Origin: Mogibacterium sp.
GTDB lineage: Bacteria; Bacillota; Clostridia; Peptostreptococcales; Anaerovoracaceae
Reading direction: 5' to 3'
DNA: 64,000 nt
Assembly (NCBI GenBank): GCA_017433975.1
Contig: JAFRGD010000001.1
Location: forward strand, 30,558-94,557
A program made the position numbers and the translations under genes. Shown here one piece after another: positions 48,705-57,191 of this stretch (its first letter is position 1; each line of letters opens with the position of its first letter). The notes beneath the pieces are model-generated. The model was not told the DNA's origin. It searched no databases and was given only the letters and a program-made list of their open reading frames with translations.

Positions 48705-49373
48705 CTACGATTCCGCTATTTCGCCGTCGTGGAGCCGGATGGACTCGTCGGCATGTTTTGCCAGGTCTTCATCGTGGGTTACGATCACCACGCAATAGCC
48801 GTCCTCGTGGGCCAGGTCCTCGAGGATTTTGAAGACCGTCTCACCGTTTTGGGAGTCCAGGTTTCCGGTCGGCTCGTCGGCCAGCAGGAGCTTTGTCTCC
48901 ATTCCAAGAGCGCGGGCGATGGCCACGCGCTGCTGCTCACCACCGGAGAGCATGGCAGGGAAGCGGTCCAGCACGGTCTCCGGCAGGCCGACCTTCTTAA
49001 GGAGTTCGATCGATCGATTCTTTGCTTCGGCGGGTTTCATGCCGCGCAATTCTATAGGGTACATCACATTTTCCACCGCAGTAAGCAACGGGAAGAGGCG
49101 AAAGTCCTGATAGATCATGGCGACGCGTTCGCGGCGGTACTGCTCCAGGTCGATGTCCGCGGTGGAGACACCCTCGCACAGAACGATGCCGTCGGTGGGC
49201 ACATCAAGCCCAGCCATCAAAGAGAGCAACGTCGTCTTTCCGCTGCCGGAGCTGCCCAGGATGGCGTACACCCGTCCGGGTTCAAAGGTATAGGAGATTC
49301 CCCGCAGGGCTTCCGTCCGTTGATACTGGGTTTGATAAACGTATTTCACGTCGTGAAGTTCTATAACGCTCAT
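48705..49373 (-). CDS. ABC exporter ATP-binding protein (MacB/LolD type)
   Basis: The 222-residue ATPase has Walker A GSSGSGKT (40-47), the signature LSGGEQQR, Walker B LLLADEP and TGNLDS of the MacB/FtsE/LolD group. It lies 16 bases after the permease gene and 7 bases before the protease gene. It energises a mechanotransmission-type exporter rather than an importer. Confidence 0.94.
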   Translation of the reverse strand: MSVIELHDVKYVYQTQYQRTEALRGISYTFEPGRVYAILGSSGSGKTTLLSLMAGLDVPTDGIVLCEGVSTADIDLEQYRRERVAMIYQDFRLFPLLTAVENVMYPIELRGMKPAEAKNRSIELLKKVGLPETVLDRFPAMLSGGEQQRVAIARALGMETKLLLADEPTGNLDSQNGETVFKILEDLAHEDGYCVVIVTHDEDLAKHADESIRLHDGEIAES

Positions 49374-49389
49374 TTTCTCTCCTCCTTCG

Positions 49390-52300
49390 TCAGTCGCGGA
49401 TGGTCAGCAGCTCCATGAGATCGGTCTTTCCGACCATCCGGATCGACACTGCGGCACCCAGCAGATAACAGATGAGATAGGCGACCACAGCCAGGGGTTG
49501 GGTCACCCCGCCGACATACAGCCGGAAGAGCGCCGCGCAGCCCACAAGGCACCCTGCCACGCTGAGGATCGCCTGTTCCAGGAAGAACGAAGCGAACACG
49601 CGCCGCTTCTGCGCACCAAAGCCCCGCATCAATGCAAACTCCCGCCGCCGGGAGAACGTCATCAGCCAGGAAATGATAAAGCCGAGCAGCATGATCAGCA
49701 GCGAAATAACCGTGGACATGACCCTGCCCATGGTGATGTTTCGCTTCATGTTTTCGGTCAGCTTCAGAAACTCTGCGTCCCGCAGCAATACTGTCGTGCG
49801 GTTTTTCCGCATGTTTCCGACGGCGCTGAACCCCTGTTCCCACAGCCGTTTCCGAACGGCGTCCAGCTCCCGGGCGGACGTCAGATAGAACCGGCAGGTG
49901 CGGAAGGTGAGCAGGGCGTCCGCACGGCTGGGCGGCTTTTCGCTCGTTTCGTCAGGGACGGCGGAGCCCTCCCATTGGTCTTTGCGGATGTAGCAGGACA
50001 GCGGCGCGTAGACGTTTGCCTTGCCGCCCTGCTGAACATAGCTCCCTACGGCCTGAAGGGTCACGGAAAACTCCATCGGCGCATACCCGACGCGCTTGTA
50101 CTGCGCCATGCAGTCGAAGGTGTCACCCAGGCGAAGGCCGTGCTTCTCGAGAAACTCCGTACTGCACACGGCGGGGATGGTTCCCCGTTCTTTTCCGTGG
50201 GGAGTCGGTAGGTGAATCGGTGTCATATCCGTCTCGGAAAGCATGGATTCGTCCCAGCCTTCGAGCCAGGTAACGGCCGGGTCCGCATAATAAAAACCTT
50301 TGGCCGCTGACAGAGAATTCAACGCAATAAGGTCCGGCTGAGCCGCGATCCAGCTTTGCCGGAGATACCAGCCGCCTTCGCTGTCCTTGAAAGGAGGCAT
50401 ATCCTCCGGTAACCAGTAGCGATAGCCAAAGGATACCGAGACGTTTTCCACCCCCTCTGTGTCCAGGAGCGTCTGAACTGCATCCATAGGCATGGCCAGG
50501 CCCGAGTAATAGCGCCCGTCGAGGCTGACGACCATCCCGTCGATCCGCGTTTCTTCCAGCGCGTTGTCCAGTTCGTCCTGCCAGGTCTGATACACGCCGG
50601 ACAGAACGAGAACGGCGACCGTGAGCATCATGGAGACCAGCGGCACCACCAGGGACCGCAGACCGCCCCTGCGGATGGAGAGCAGCGCGAAACGAAGGCC
50701 GCCTTCGCCATGTACGGTGGTCAGACCGTGCGGCACACGGACCCGGCTTTTGCCGCGTTTGCGCGTCCCGCCCCGTCGCGCCAGCCGGAGAAAGAACAGA
50801 CTGAAAAGCAGCGCCAGCGCCACGATTCCGAGCGCAGCCAGCAGATCCGGCCACAGCGGAATCTGCGGATCAAATGACGTCTGCTTCATGATGCCCAGGG
50901 AGGTCTCACTGTATCGGAGTGCTTCTTCCGCTCCGACCGCAGCGATCTTAGAAATCATGTGAAACGCCGCAGGGCGCAAAAGCATGCCTAGAACAACGCC
51001 AATCACGACGGAGATGCCGCAGACGACCAGGGCGCCCGACAGGAACCACAGGGCGATCTTGCGTCCCGGGGTTCCGAGAGAGACCATGATCCGGACCGTG
51101 TCACTCTGCCTGCCCACAAAGAGAAAGGCGAACAGCAACAGGACCGCCACAACACCGGCGGAACAGATGAGCAGCACGTTCACTGCAGTGCTTCGAATCT
51201 CCTGGAACGGCAGCACGGTGGCACCGTATCCCTGATCCAGCAGGGTTACCCGCACCTGATCCGGTACGATCTCCTGAAGCGTTTCCGCGGCCGCCTCCGC
51301 GCTCTTGTTATCCAGCGAAACAGTGCCCAGCAGATAGCCGAACAGCGGCGTATCCGCGTCTTCCGCAATGACCCATATGGTGCCGCAGTAGTCAAAGGAA
51401 GCCTCAACGATACCGGTGACAGTGTAGGAATGCATGTTGCCGGTGGATATGAGATCATAGCGGTCGTTGTCCGTGCTTTGGAGATCTTCCAGCGTAAAAA
51501 CGTCCCCCGGCTCCAGATCCAAGGCTTCCGCCAGGTCGGCGCTGACCACGCAGGCGTTCGGAGCGCCCGGGTCCGGCATCTCGCCCGCGGCCAGATGGAG
51601 GTCGTTTTGCTGGAACACATAAACGTCGTTCACGTCGCGGCAAGGCACAACGCGAATATAATTGTTCATGACCCGATACTGGTCTGCGGCGCTGAGAAAG
51701 CGCTCGGGAATCTCCGTCCCCTCGACGTATTCTGCGTATGGCAGTTCGTCCGTGGCGATGAAGGACTCAACCAGAAAGATGGGCAGGCCGTTCTTCGGAT
51801 AGTCGCCGAGCTCACGGGCACTGCGGGAGACGTCCAGGAAGGAACCGTTGAGGACGTAACTCTTTCCCGGTTCCGGTTCAAAGAGACCGCTACCGTCGAT
51901 GATGTCGATGATGATCCCTTCGTTCACGGAGCGGCTATAGAGGGCGGTCTTTAGAAAGCAAGTATGATAGAAAAAGGAGTCTTCGGTAATGATCGGCTTG
52001 CCGCTCGCGTCAAGCTTCGTGCCCTGATAAACGGGTTGAGAGACCCGGCTGACGACGAGGACGCCCCGGTTTCCGTACGGAATCTTGCCAAAGCGGCGCT
52101 CATATCCCTCCGCGGCCGCGGTAGCCGTGCTGCCGCGCGTCCAGGCGGTAACGCCCGGAACCGCGAGGATGTCGTCGTCCGACAGCGCCTCTGCCGCCGC
52201 GCGGGCGGCGGCGTCTGGTTCATCCTGGTTGGGGTATTCCGAGCCCATGTACTCGATCAGCGCGATGGAACGATAGGCCTCGTCACAGGACTCCATCACA

Positions 52301-52428
52301 GCGTTACAATACAGCAAAACGCTGATGGACAGAATCATCGTGACTGTCAGGAAAATGATCAGAAGCGAAAAGAGCGCCGTCCGGGCCCGCTCGCGGATGA
52401 TTGAGTTGATTCCGTTGCGAATCAGCAT
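49390..52428 (-). CDS. FtsX/MacB-type ABC permease, large
   Basis: The ATG at 52426-52428 has GAAGGGAG upstream. The 1012-residue protein has an N-terminal helix (LFSLLIIFLTVTMILSISVLLYC), a large extracellular domain (about 50-400), three helices (about 415-560), a second helix and extracellular domain (about 590-880) and three C-terminal helices, i.e. two FtsX domains in one chain. With the adjacent ATPase it should export or process peptides or lipoproteins. Association with a surface protease suggests a role in surface-protein handling. Confidence 0.88.
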   Translation of the reverse strand: MLIRNGINSIIRERARTALFSLLIIFLTVTMILSISVLLYCNAVMESCDEAYRSIALIEYMGSEYPNQDEPDAAARAAAEALSDDDILAVPGVTAWTRGSTATAAAEGYERRFGKIPYGNRGVLVVSRVSQPVYQGTKLDASGKPIITEDSFFYHTCFLKTALYSRSVNEGIIIDIIDGSGLFEPEPGKSYVLNGSFLDVSRSARELGDYPKNGLPIFLVESFIATDELPYAEYVEGTEIPERFLSAADQYRVMNNYIRVVPCRDVNDVYVFQQNDLHLAAGEMPDPGAPNACVVSADLAEALDLEPGDVFTLEDLQSTDNDRYDLISTGNMHSYTVTGIVEASFDYCGTIWVIAEDADTPLFGYLLGTVSLDNKSAEAAAETLQEIVPDQVRVTLLDQGYGATVLPFQEIRSTAVNVLLICSAGVVAVLLLFAFLFVGRQSDTVRIMVSLGTPGRKIALWFLSGALVVCGISVVIGVVLGMLLRPAAFHMISKIAAVGAEEALRYSETSLGIMKQTSFDPQIPLWPDLLAALGIVALALLFSLFFLRLARRGGTRKRGKSRVRVPHGLTTVHGEGGLRFALLSIRRGGLRSLVVPLVSMMLTVAVLVLSGVYQTWQDELDNALEETRIDGMVVSLDGRYYSGLAMPMDAVQTLLDTEGVENVSVSFGYRYWLPEDMPPFKDSEGGWYLRQSWIAAQPDLIALNSLSAAKGFYYADPAVTWLEGWDESMLSETDMTPIHLPTPHGKERGTIPAVCSTEFLEKHGLRLGDTFDCMAQYKRVGYAPMEFSVTLQAVGSYVQQGGKANVYAPLSCYIRKDQWEGSAVPDETSEKPPSRADALLTFRTCRFYLTSARELDAVRKRLWEQGFSAVGNMRKNRTTVLLRDAEFLKLTENMKRNITMGRVMSTVISLLIMLLGFIISWLMTFSRRREFALMRGFGAQKRRVFASFFLEQAILSVAGCLVGCAALFRLYVGGVTQPLAVVAYLICYLLGAAVSIRMVGKTDLMELLTIRD

Positions 52429-52500
52429 ATGGCTCCCTTCAGTCTTCAGTCCGTCGTCCACTTTAGCTTGATTATATACTGTCACGGGAATCTTGAAAAG

Positions 52501-52534
52501 AAAAAGGCGCCGGATCTTTTGATCCGACGCCTTG
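52501..52534 (-). terminator. Intrinsic terminator-like hairpin
   Basis: AAGGCGCCGGATC and GATCCGACGCCTT pair with one mismatch around a 4-base loop, with A and T at the ends. It lies 51 bases beyond the stop of the large oxidoreductase gene on the minus strand. Confidence 0.75.
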
Positions 52535-52584
52535 TGATTTGTAGATTGGTGTCCGGTGGAGTGGACGGCGCAGGGGGATATCCG

Positions 52585-55452
52585 CTATTTTTCAATCCCG
52601 TGGTACGGTTCCCACGTCTCTTCGCCGGTCTGTTCGATCGGGTATTCGTGGACGCCGGTCCGCTTGTATTTCAAGATCTTTCCGACTCTCTTGGCCTGGT
52701 ATTTGAGGGCGAGGCCGATGGTCTCCTCGGCGGTGTACATGTCCGCGCCGTGCGTCATGTCGCGGGTCAGGTGGATCGCGTCGAATTCGCACCTCGTCGT
52801 GCAGAGGCCGCAGCCGATGCACTTGTTGGTGTCGACCGTGGTGGCACCGCACTTGAGGCAGCGGGAGGCTTCTGTCCTAACCTGTTCTTCGGTGAGCGGC
52901 AGCCGCAGGTCGCGCATGGTCTTTGCCGGGTCGCCTTCCTTGCTGCCCGGGACCTGTCTGCTCGTGTCGTCATACCATGCAGGCTTACTGATGTCGTCTC
53001 TGTCGAGTTCGATGAACTCTCTCAGGTCTCTTCCGATGGTCAGCGACTGTCCCGGATGCACGAAGCGGTTGATCGAGACGGCGCCCTGGCGTCCGGCCGC
53101 TACCGCGTCGATGATGAACTTCTGTCCCGTGTACACGTCGCCGCCGACAAAGATGTCCGGCTCGGCGGTCTGGTAGGTGACCGGGTCGGCTTTGATGGCC
53201 TTGTTCCGGTTGAACTCGACCTTGGTGCCCTTGAGGAGCGCTTCGTGGTCGGCTTTCTGGCCGATGCAGAAGACAACGTATTCGCACTCGACGGATTCTG
53301 TCGTCGCGTCGTCGAATTTCGGATCAAACCGTCCTTCGCTGTTCTTGACGCTCAGGCATTTTCTGAAGTTGATGCCGCGGACCTTGCCGTTTTCGTCCTT
53401 GAGGATCTCGGTCTGGCCCCAGCCGCCGTGCAGCGTGATGCCGTCGCCCTCGCAAAGCCCCTGGTCTTCGCTGCCCATAGGCATCTCATCGTAGGATTCC
53501 AGGCAGTAAAGATCGACGGACTTCGCGCCTTGTCTTACGATCGTGCGCGCGATGTCGGAAGCGATGTTTCCTCCGCCGATGACGACGACTCTGCCGTCAA
53601 GCTTGTTCGGCCCGTGGAGGTTGATGTCTTTGACGTAGTCGATGCCCGCGATCACGCCGTCGGCGTCTTCACCCGGAATGCCGAGCGAGCCCGGAGACTG
53701 GAGTCCCGGCGCGACGTAGAAGGCTTTGTAACCCTGCGCGCGGAGCTCGTCAATCGTGACGTCCTTGCCGACCTCGACGCCGCATCGGATCTCGGCGCCC
53801 ATCTTTGTGATGATGTCGATTTCGTTCTGTACCAGGTCTTTCTCGACGCGGAAGCTCGGGATGCCGTTCATCATCATCCCGCCCGGCTTCGATTCTTTTT
53901 CGAAGACCGTGACCGGGTATCCTTCTTTGCGGAGATAGTAAGCGCAGGTGAGGCCTGCAGGGCCCGACCCGATGACGGCGACCGGATAATCGGTCCACTG
54001 CTTGCCGTCCATGTTATAGCAGTCGTCCGGGACGAATTCGTCCGGGTGGGCCATTTCGTACTGGCAGAGGAATTTTTTAATTTCGTCGATGGCAATCGGT
54101 TGGTCGAGCGTTCCCCTGGTGCAGCGGTCCTCGCAACGGCGGTTGCAGACGGCGCCGCAGACAGCAGGGAACGGGTTGTCCTGGCGGATCAAGCGGACCG
54201 CGTCGGCGTATTTTCCTTCGCCCGCCATCTGGATGTAGCCTTGTACCGCGATGTGAGCCGGGCAGGCGGTCTTGCAAGGCGCCGTTCCGGAATCGTAGCA
54301 GTTGATCTTATTGTCTTCGCGGTAGCTCTTGTTCCACTTGTCTTCGCCCCACGGGGTATCGTCCGGCAGGAGGCGCATCGGGTACAGCGTCTTGCTCCCG
54401 TCTTTGCGGCAGATCTTCTGGCCGAGCTTTGCCGCACCGGCAGGGCACACTTCGACACACTTGCCGCAGGCGACGCATTTTTCGTGATCCACGTGAGCGC
54501 GCCACGCCGAAGCCGACATGTTCGGGGTGTTGAACAGCTGTGACGTCCGGAGTCCGTAGCAGCTGCCCGGCGAGCAGTTGCAGATTCCGACGATTCTGTT
54601 CGGTCCGTCGACGTTGACGATCTGGTGGACGAAGCCTTTCTTTTCCGCGCGCATGATGATCTCGAGGGCTTCTTCTCTCGTGATATAGTGCGCGTCCTTG
54701 CCCGTCTCGACGAGGAATTCCGCGATGTCGTCGATACCGATGCACATGTAGCCTTCGATGTCGCCGACGCCTTCCCCTCTGAAGCGCTGCGCCTTGCGGC
54801 ACGCGCAGACCATGGTGCAGAATCTGTCATATTTCTCGAGCCAGTGCGAAAGGAACTCGACGCTTACGGTCTGCGGTGTGGCCTGGATGGCGGACTCGAT
54901 CGGAATCGTGTGCATGCCGATGCCCGCGCCCCCCGGAGGAATCATCTTTGCCGTGAGCTCTAGAGGCTCCTGCGGAGCGAGGTTGAACATCGTCGCGACC
55001 TCCGGATGGTCGTCGCAGAGCGTCGCGTGCTCCACCATGTATTCTCCGGAGCCGATGACCCACTTCGGGATCCAGTACTGGATGTGCTGGTCCGCGTTGT
55101 CCCTGTTTTGTTCCAGGATGCCGATCCAAATCAGGTGATCTATAATTTTCTGAGCATTGACGACGGTCATCTTGTTCATCTTTGCGAGCTCGCGCGTGGT
55201 GTATCCTACGCGGCGCTCCTTGAAGCTCAGCATGAACTTGACTTCCTCTTTGGTAAGGAGCCTGTCGAGAATCCAGAAGTCGAAGTGGTTCTCCTTCAAG
55301 CCGCCCGGAAGCTTGCGGTCCAGGCTATCGGTGATCATCCTGCCCAGCTTTTCCACGAGTTTTTTCTTCTCAGGGTCGTCACAGTGGTGATCGCCCTTAT
55401 CAGGATAGTCCCAATCGTTGACAAATATATTTTGATTGACTTCCTTTACCAT
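52585..55452 (-). CDS. Multi-domain Fe-S/FAD oxidoreductase (winged-helix, ferredoxin, GltD-like)
   Basis: The ATG at 55450-55452 has GGAGGGT upstream. The 955-residue protein has an N-terminal winged-helix-like region (about 55-120), a Cys-rich region (CTMVCACRKAQRF, CNCSPGSCYG) and a 4Fe-4S ferredoxin module (CVACGKCVEVCP, about 326-337). A GltD-like section follows: Fe-S-binding Cys cluster (about 385-445), FAD site IGSGPAGL (about 494-501) and NAD(P) site VIGGGNIASD. A C-terminal ferredoxin (CIGCGLCTTRCEFDAI) ends it. It most likely moves electrons between NAD(P)H and ferredoxin, possibly with a further partner. I do not know a characterised homologue with this full order. Confidence 0.85.
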   Translation of the reverse strand: MVKEVNQNIFVNDWDYPDKGDHHCDDPEKKKLVEKLGRMITDSLDRKLPGGLKENHFDFWILDRLLTKEEVKFMLSFKERRVGYTTRELAKMNKMTVVNAQKIIDHLIWIGILEQNRDNADQHIQYWIPKWVIGSGEYMVEHATLCDDHPEVATMFNLAPQEPLELTAKMIPPGGAGIGMHTIPIESAIQATPQTVSVEFLSHWLEKYDRFCTMVCACRKAQRFRGEGVGDIEGYMCIGIDDIAEFLVETGKDAHYITREEALEIIMRAEKKGFVHQIVNVDGPNRIVGICNCSPGSCYGLRTSQLFNTPNMSASAWRAHVDHEKCVACGKCVEVCPAGAAKLGQKICRKDGSKTLYPMRLLPDDTPWGEDKWNKSYREDNKINCYDSGTAPCKTACPAHIAVQGYIQMAGEGKYADAVRLIRQDNPFPAVCGAVCNRRCEDRCTRGTLDQPIAIDEIKKFLCQYEMAHPDEFVPDDCYNMDGKQWTDYPVAVIGSGPAGLTCAYYLRKEGYPVTVFEKESKPGGMMMNGIPSFRVEKDLVQNEIDIITKMGAEIRCGVEVGKDVTIDELRAQGYKAFYVAPGLQSPGSLGIPGEDADGVIAGIDYVKDINLHGPNKLDGRVVVIGGGNIASDIARTIVRQGAKSVDLYCLESYDEMPMGSEDQGLCEGDGITLHGGWGQTEILKDENGKVRGINFRKCLSVKNSEGRFDPKFDDATTESVECEYVVFCIGQKADHEALLKGTKVEFNRNKAIKADPVTYQTAEPDIFVGGDVYTGQKFIIDAVAAGRQGAVSINRFVHPGQSLTIGRDLREFIELDRDDISKPAWYDDTSRQVPGSKEGDPAKTMRDLRLPLTEEQVRTEASRCLKCGATTVDTNKCIGCGLCTTRCEFDAIHLTRDMTHGADMYTAEETIGLALKYQAKRVGKILKYKRTGVHEYPIEQTGEETWEPYHGIEK

Positions 55453-55560
55453 TTGTACCCTCCAGATATTTTCAATAATTGTGTGCGATGCCCGCACGAT
55501 CCAACAGATCTTTCATTACGACTATTATATTACAAAAGCAGGCGAAACGGGGAAAAAGAT

Positions 55561-55989
55561 TTATGGATCGTTCTCTGACACGATGTCCCCGGTCCATGTA
55601 TCGATACCACCGAATTCGTAGACGTTGGTATAACCCAGCTCTACCAGCTTTTGCGCGGCCTCTTTGCTGCGGTTCCCGCTCCGGCAATAAACCAGAATGA
55701 TTTGATCCAGGTCCGGAAGCTCCTCCGGCCGGTCGGTTTTGATGCTTTCGTTCGGAATCAGGATCGCTCCGGGGATGTGGCCGGCGTCGTATTCATCCTG
55801 CCGGCGGACGTCCACGATCACATGGCCGTCGTCCTGGGCCATCATTTCCATTGCGGTCTCCTTATCGATTTGCGTGTAGCGTGGGATCCCATGCTTCGAA
55901 CCGGAAGAATCCGTGGAACATCCGGTCAGCAGAAAAACCGCCAGCAGGAACAGAAGCAACCGCAACGCGTTACATTTTCTTTCTTTCAC
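55561..55989 (-). CDS. Rhodanese-domain lipoprotein
   Basis: The 142-residue protein has a lipoprotein signal peptide with lipobox LTGC (21-24). Its single rhodanese domain has the active-site loop CRSGNRS, and the loop has the size of sulfurtransferases. It sits outside the membrane, where it may handle persulfide or serve as thiol-dependent partner. It lies 108 bases upstream of nothing closely coupled; the large oxidoreductase gene begins beyond it on the same strand. Confidence 0.9.
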   Translation of the reverse strand: MKERKCNALRLLLFLLAVFLLTGCSTDSSGSKHGIPRYTQIDKETAMEMMAQDDGHVIVDVRRQDEYDAGHIPGAILIPNESIKTDRPEELPDLDQIILVYCRSGNRSKEAAQKLVELGYTNVYEFGGIDTWTGDIVSENDP

Positions 55990-56019
55990 AATCTTTTCTC
56001 CGTGGAAATCTTTGCAGGG

Positions 56020-56856
56020 TCAGAACTTATACGATTCCGTTTCTGTTTTTGTTGCTCCGCAGTACTTGCAGCGGTAGCGGCTGATCACAGTGCGGGTGTC
56101 CCCGTATTCCTTGCTGTCATTCTCGAGCCATTCCCAGTCGTGGGTTTCATATTTTCTGCAATATTTCCTGCGAACGACGGGGTCAGTGACTTGAGAAACA
56201 TTTTTCTTAAGGAGCCAGATTGCGTAATCGCGCATTCCATCGTGATCGTCTGCGATCCAATCCAGTTCTTTCGGACTGCAGGCTTTCATGCCAACCGTTC
56301 TCACATTGTTGGGAAAGGAAGAATCTTTCGCGATGGCTTTCAGCAGATCCGTATCGGTGATCCGCTTTGCGGCCTCCGCCGCGACGTCGGAATATGGTGA
56401 CCCTTTGATCACTTCCATCAGATCCGGGGCTTTAAGTTTACCAAAAGCGAGACTCGCGAGGTGTTCCGCCGATCCCTGCCCGGCGTTTTTCTCCGGCGGT
56501 TCCGGACGAAAGAACTCCGGATCCATGACGATGTCCCGCAATGCCTTCTCATCCTGGAGAGCTTTGACCGCGCATGTGTATCGGTCCTTCGCAAGATCGA
56601 CCAAAACAGCCTGATCTTTGATGGCGGCCGCCGCATAATCCATGACCGCCCAGTCCGAATCGATCCAACCCGACCGGATGACTTCCGAAAGCATGGCGTC
56701 CTCTGTGATCTGATCGATCGCGGCTTTTCGGATGCTGCTGTTATGCCTGTAACGAATCGCATCCATGAGCTCCCGGCTGGTACCGCTCTGTTTGCTGATC
56801 CAGCGGATCACTTTGTCCGTATTATCACTTTTCCATCCCGGTCCGAAAATACCCAT
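56020..56856 (-). CDS. HEAT-repeat-like protein with C-terminal zinc-finger-like tail
   Basis: The 278-residue protein begins MGIFGPGWKSDN, similar to the protein at 46099-47199, and has helical repeats (RKAAIDQITEDAMLSEVIRSG, DVAAEAAKRITDTDLLKAIAK). The C-terminus holds CRKYETHDWEWLEND and a final RCKYCGATKTET, a CxxC suggesting a half zinc ribbon. GAGGAATC precedes the ATG. Function unknown; a scaffold binding proteins or nucleic acid is plausible. Confidence 0.7.
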   Translation of the reverse strand: MGIFGPGWKSDNTDKVIRWISKQSGTSRELMDAIRYRHNSSIRKAAIDQITEDAMLSEVIRSGWIDSDWAVMDYAAAAIKDQAVLVDLAKDRYTCAVKALQDEKALRDIVMDPEFFRPEPPEKNAGQGSAEHLASLAFGKLKAPDLMEVIKGSPYSDVAAEAAKRITDTDLLKAIAKDSSFPNNVRTVGMKACSPKELDWIADDHDGMRDYAIWLLKKNVSQVTDPVVRRKYCRKYETHDWEWLENDSKEYGDTRTVISRYRCKYCGATKTETESYKF

Positions 56857-57007
56857 ACCCGATTCCTCCTTTTTTCATTATCATAACACATTCAAATCGA
56901 TTGCGACAACTTTCGTGCGAGCTAATGGGGCTAAGCGGATGGCGGACAAAAGGAAGGCTGTAGACCGGATTTGTCCGAATGAAGCAGCCAAGATGGCGCG
57001 CTGGAAA

Positions 57008-57080
57008 ACGCAAAAAACGTTGGAGCAAGCATATGAAAACACTGCGGAAATCGCAGTGTTCGACAAAAGAGCTTTTGGTG
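57008..57080. repeat. Left direct repeat flanking the APC permease gene
   Basis: The core 57031-57080 matches 58882-58931 in the same orientation at 48 of 50 positions. Both copies are preceded by ACGCAAAAAACG (57008-57019 and 58863-58874). The core includes the hairpin AACACTGCG-GAAAT-CGCAGTGTT. It could be an insertion-sequence relic or a recombination scar. Confidence 0.8.
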
Positions 57081-57114
57081 CGCACAGAAATCTATAACAA
57101 CCTCCTGTTATTCG

Positions 57115-57151
57115 GAAAAGAGGGAGCTGTGAAATAGTTCTTCACAGCTCC
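57115..57151 (-). terminator. Intrinsic terminator of the permease gene
   Basis: GGAGCTGTGAA (57123-57133) and TTCACAGCTCC (57141-57151) form an 11-bp stem with a 7-base loop, followed on the minus strand by CTCTTTTC. It lies about 40 bases beyond the permease stop. Confidence 0.8.
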
Positions 57152-57191
57152 TTTGAACTCCAGATGGATTCGTAGTGTTTAGTGTTACAGA

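Larger units (their letters stand above)
56857..57191. other. Intergenic region with 50-bp repeat
   Basis: These 335 bases contain no ribosome-site-led gene. The notable features are the repeat at 57008-57080, with an internal hairpin AACACTGCG/CGCAGTGTT, and the terminator at 57115-57151. Confidence 0.6.

Noticed and set aside
52429..54543. A 704-codon open frame on the plus strand opposite the large oxidoreductase gene
   Set aside because: It is antisense to a protein with clear cofactor motifs, lacks a ribosome site and shows the Arg/Val/Asp-rich composition of a GC-driven shadow frame.
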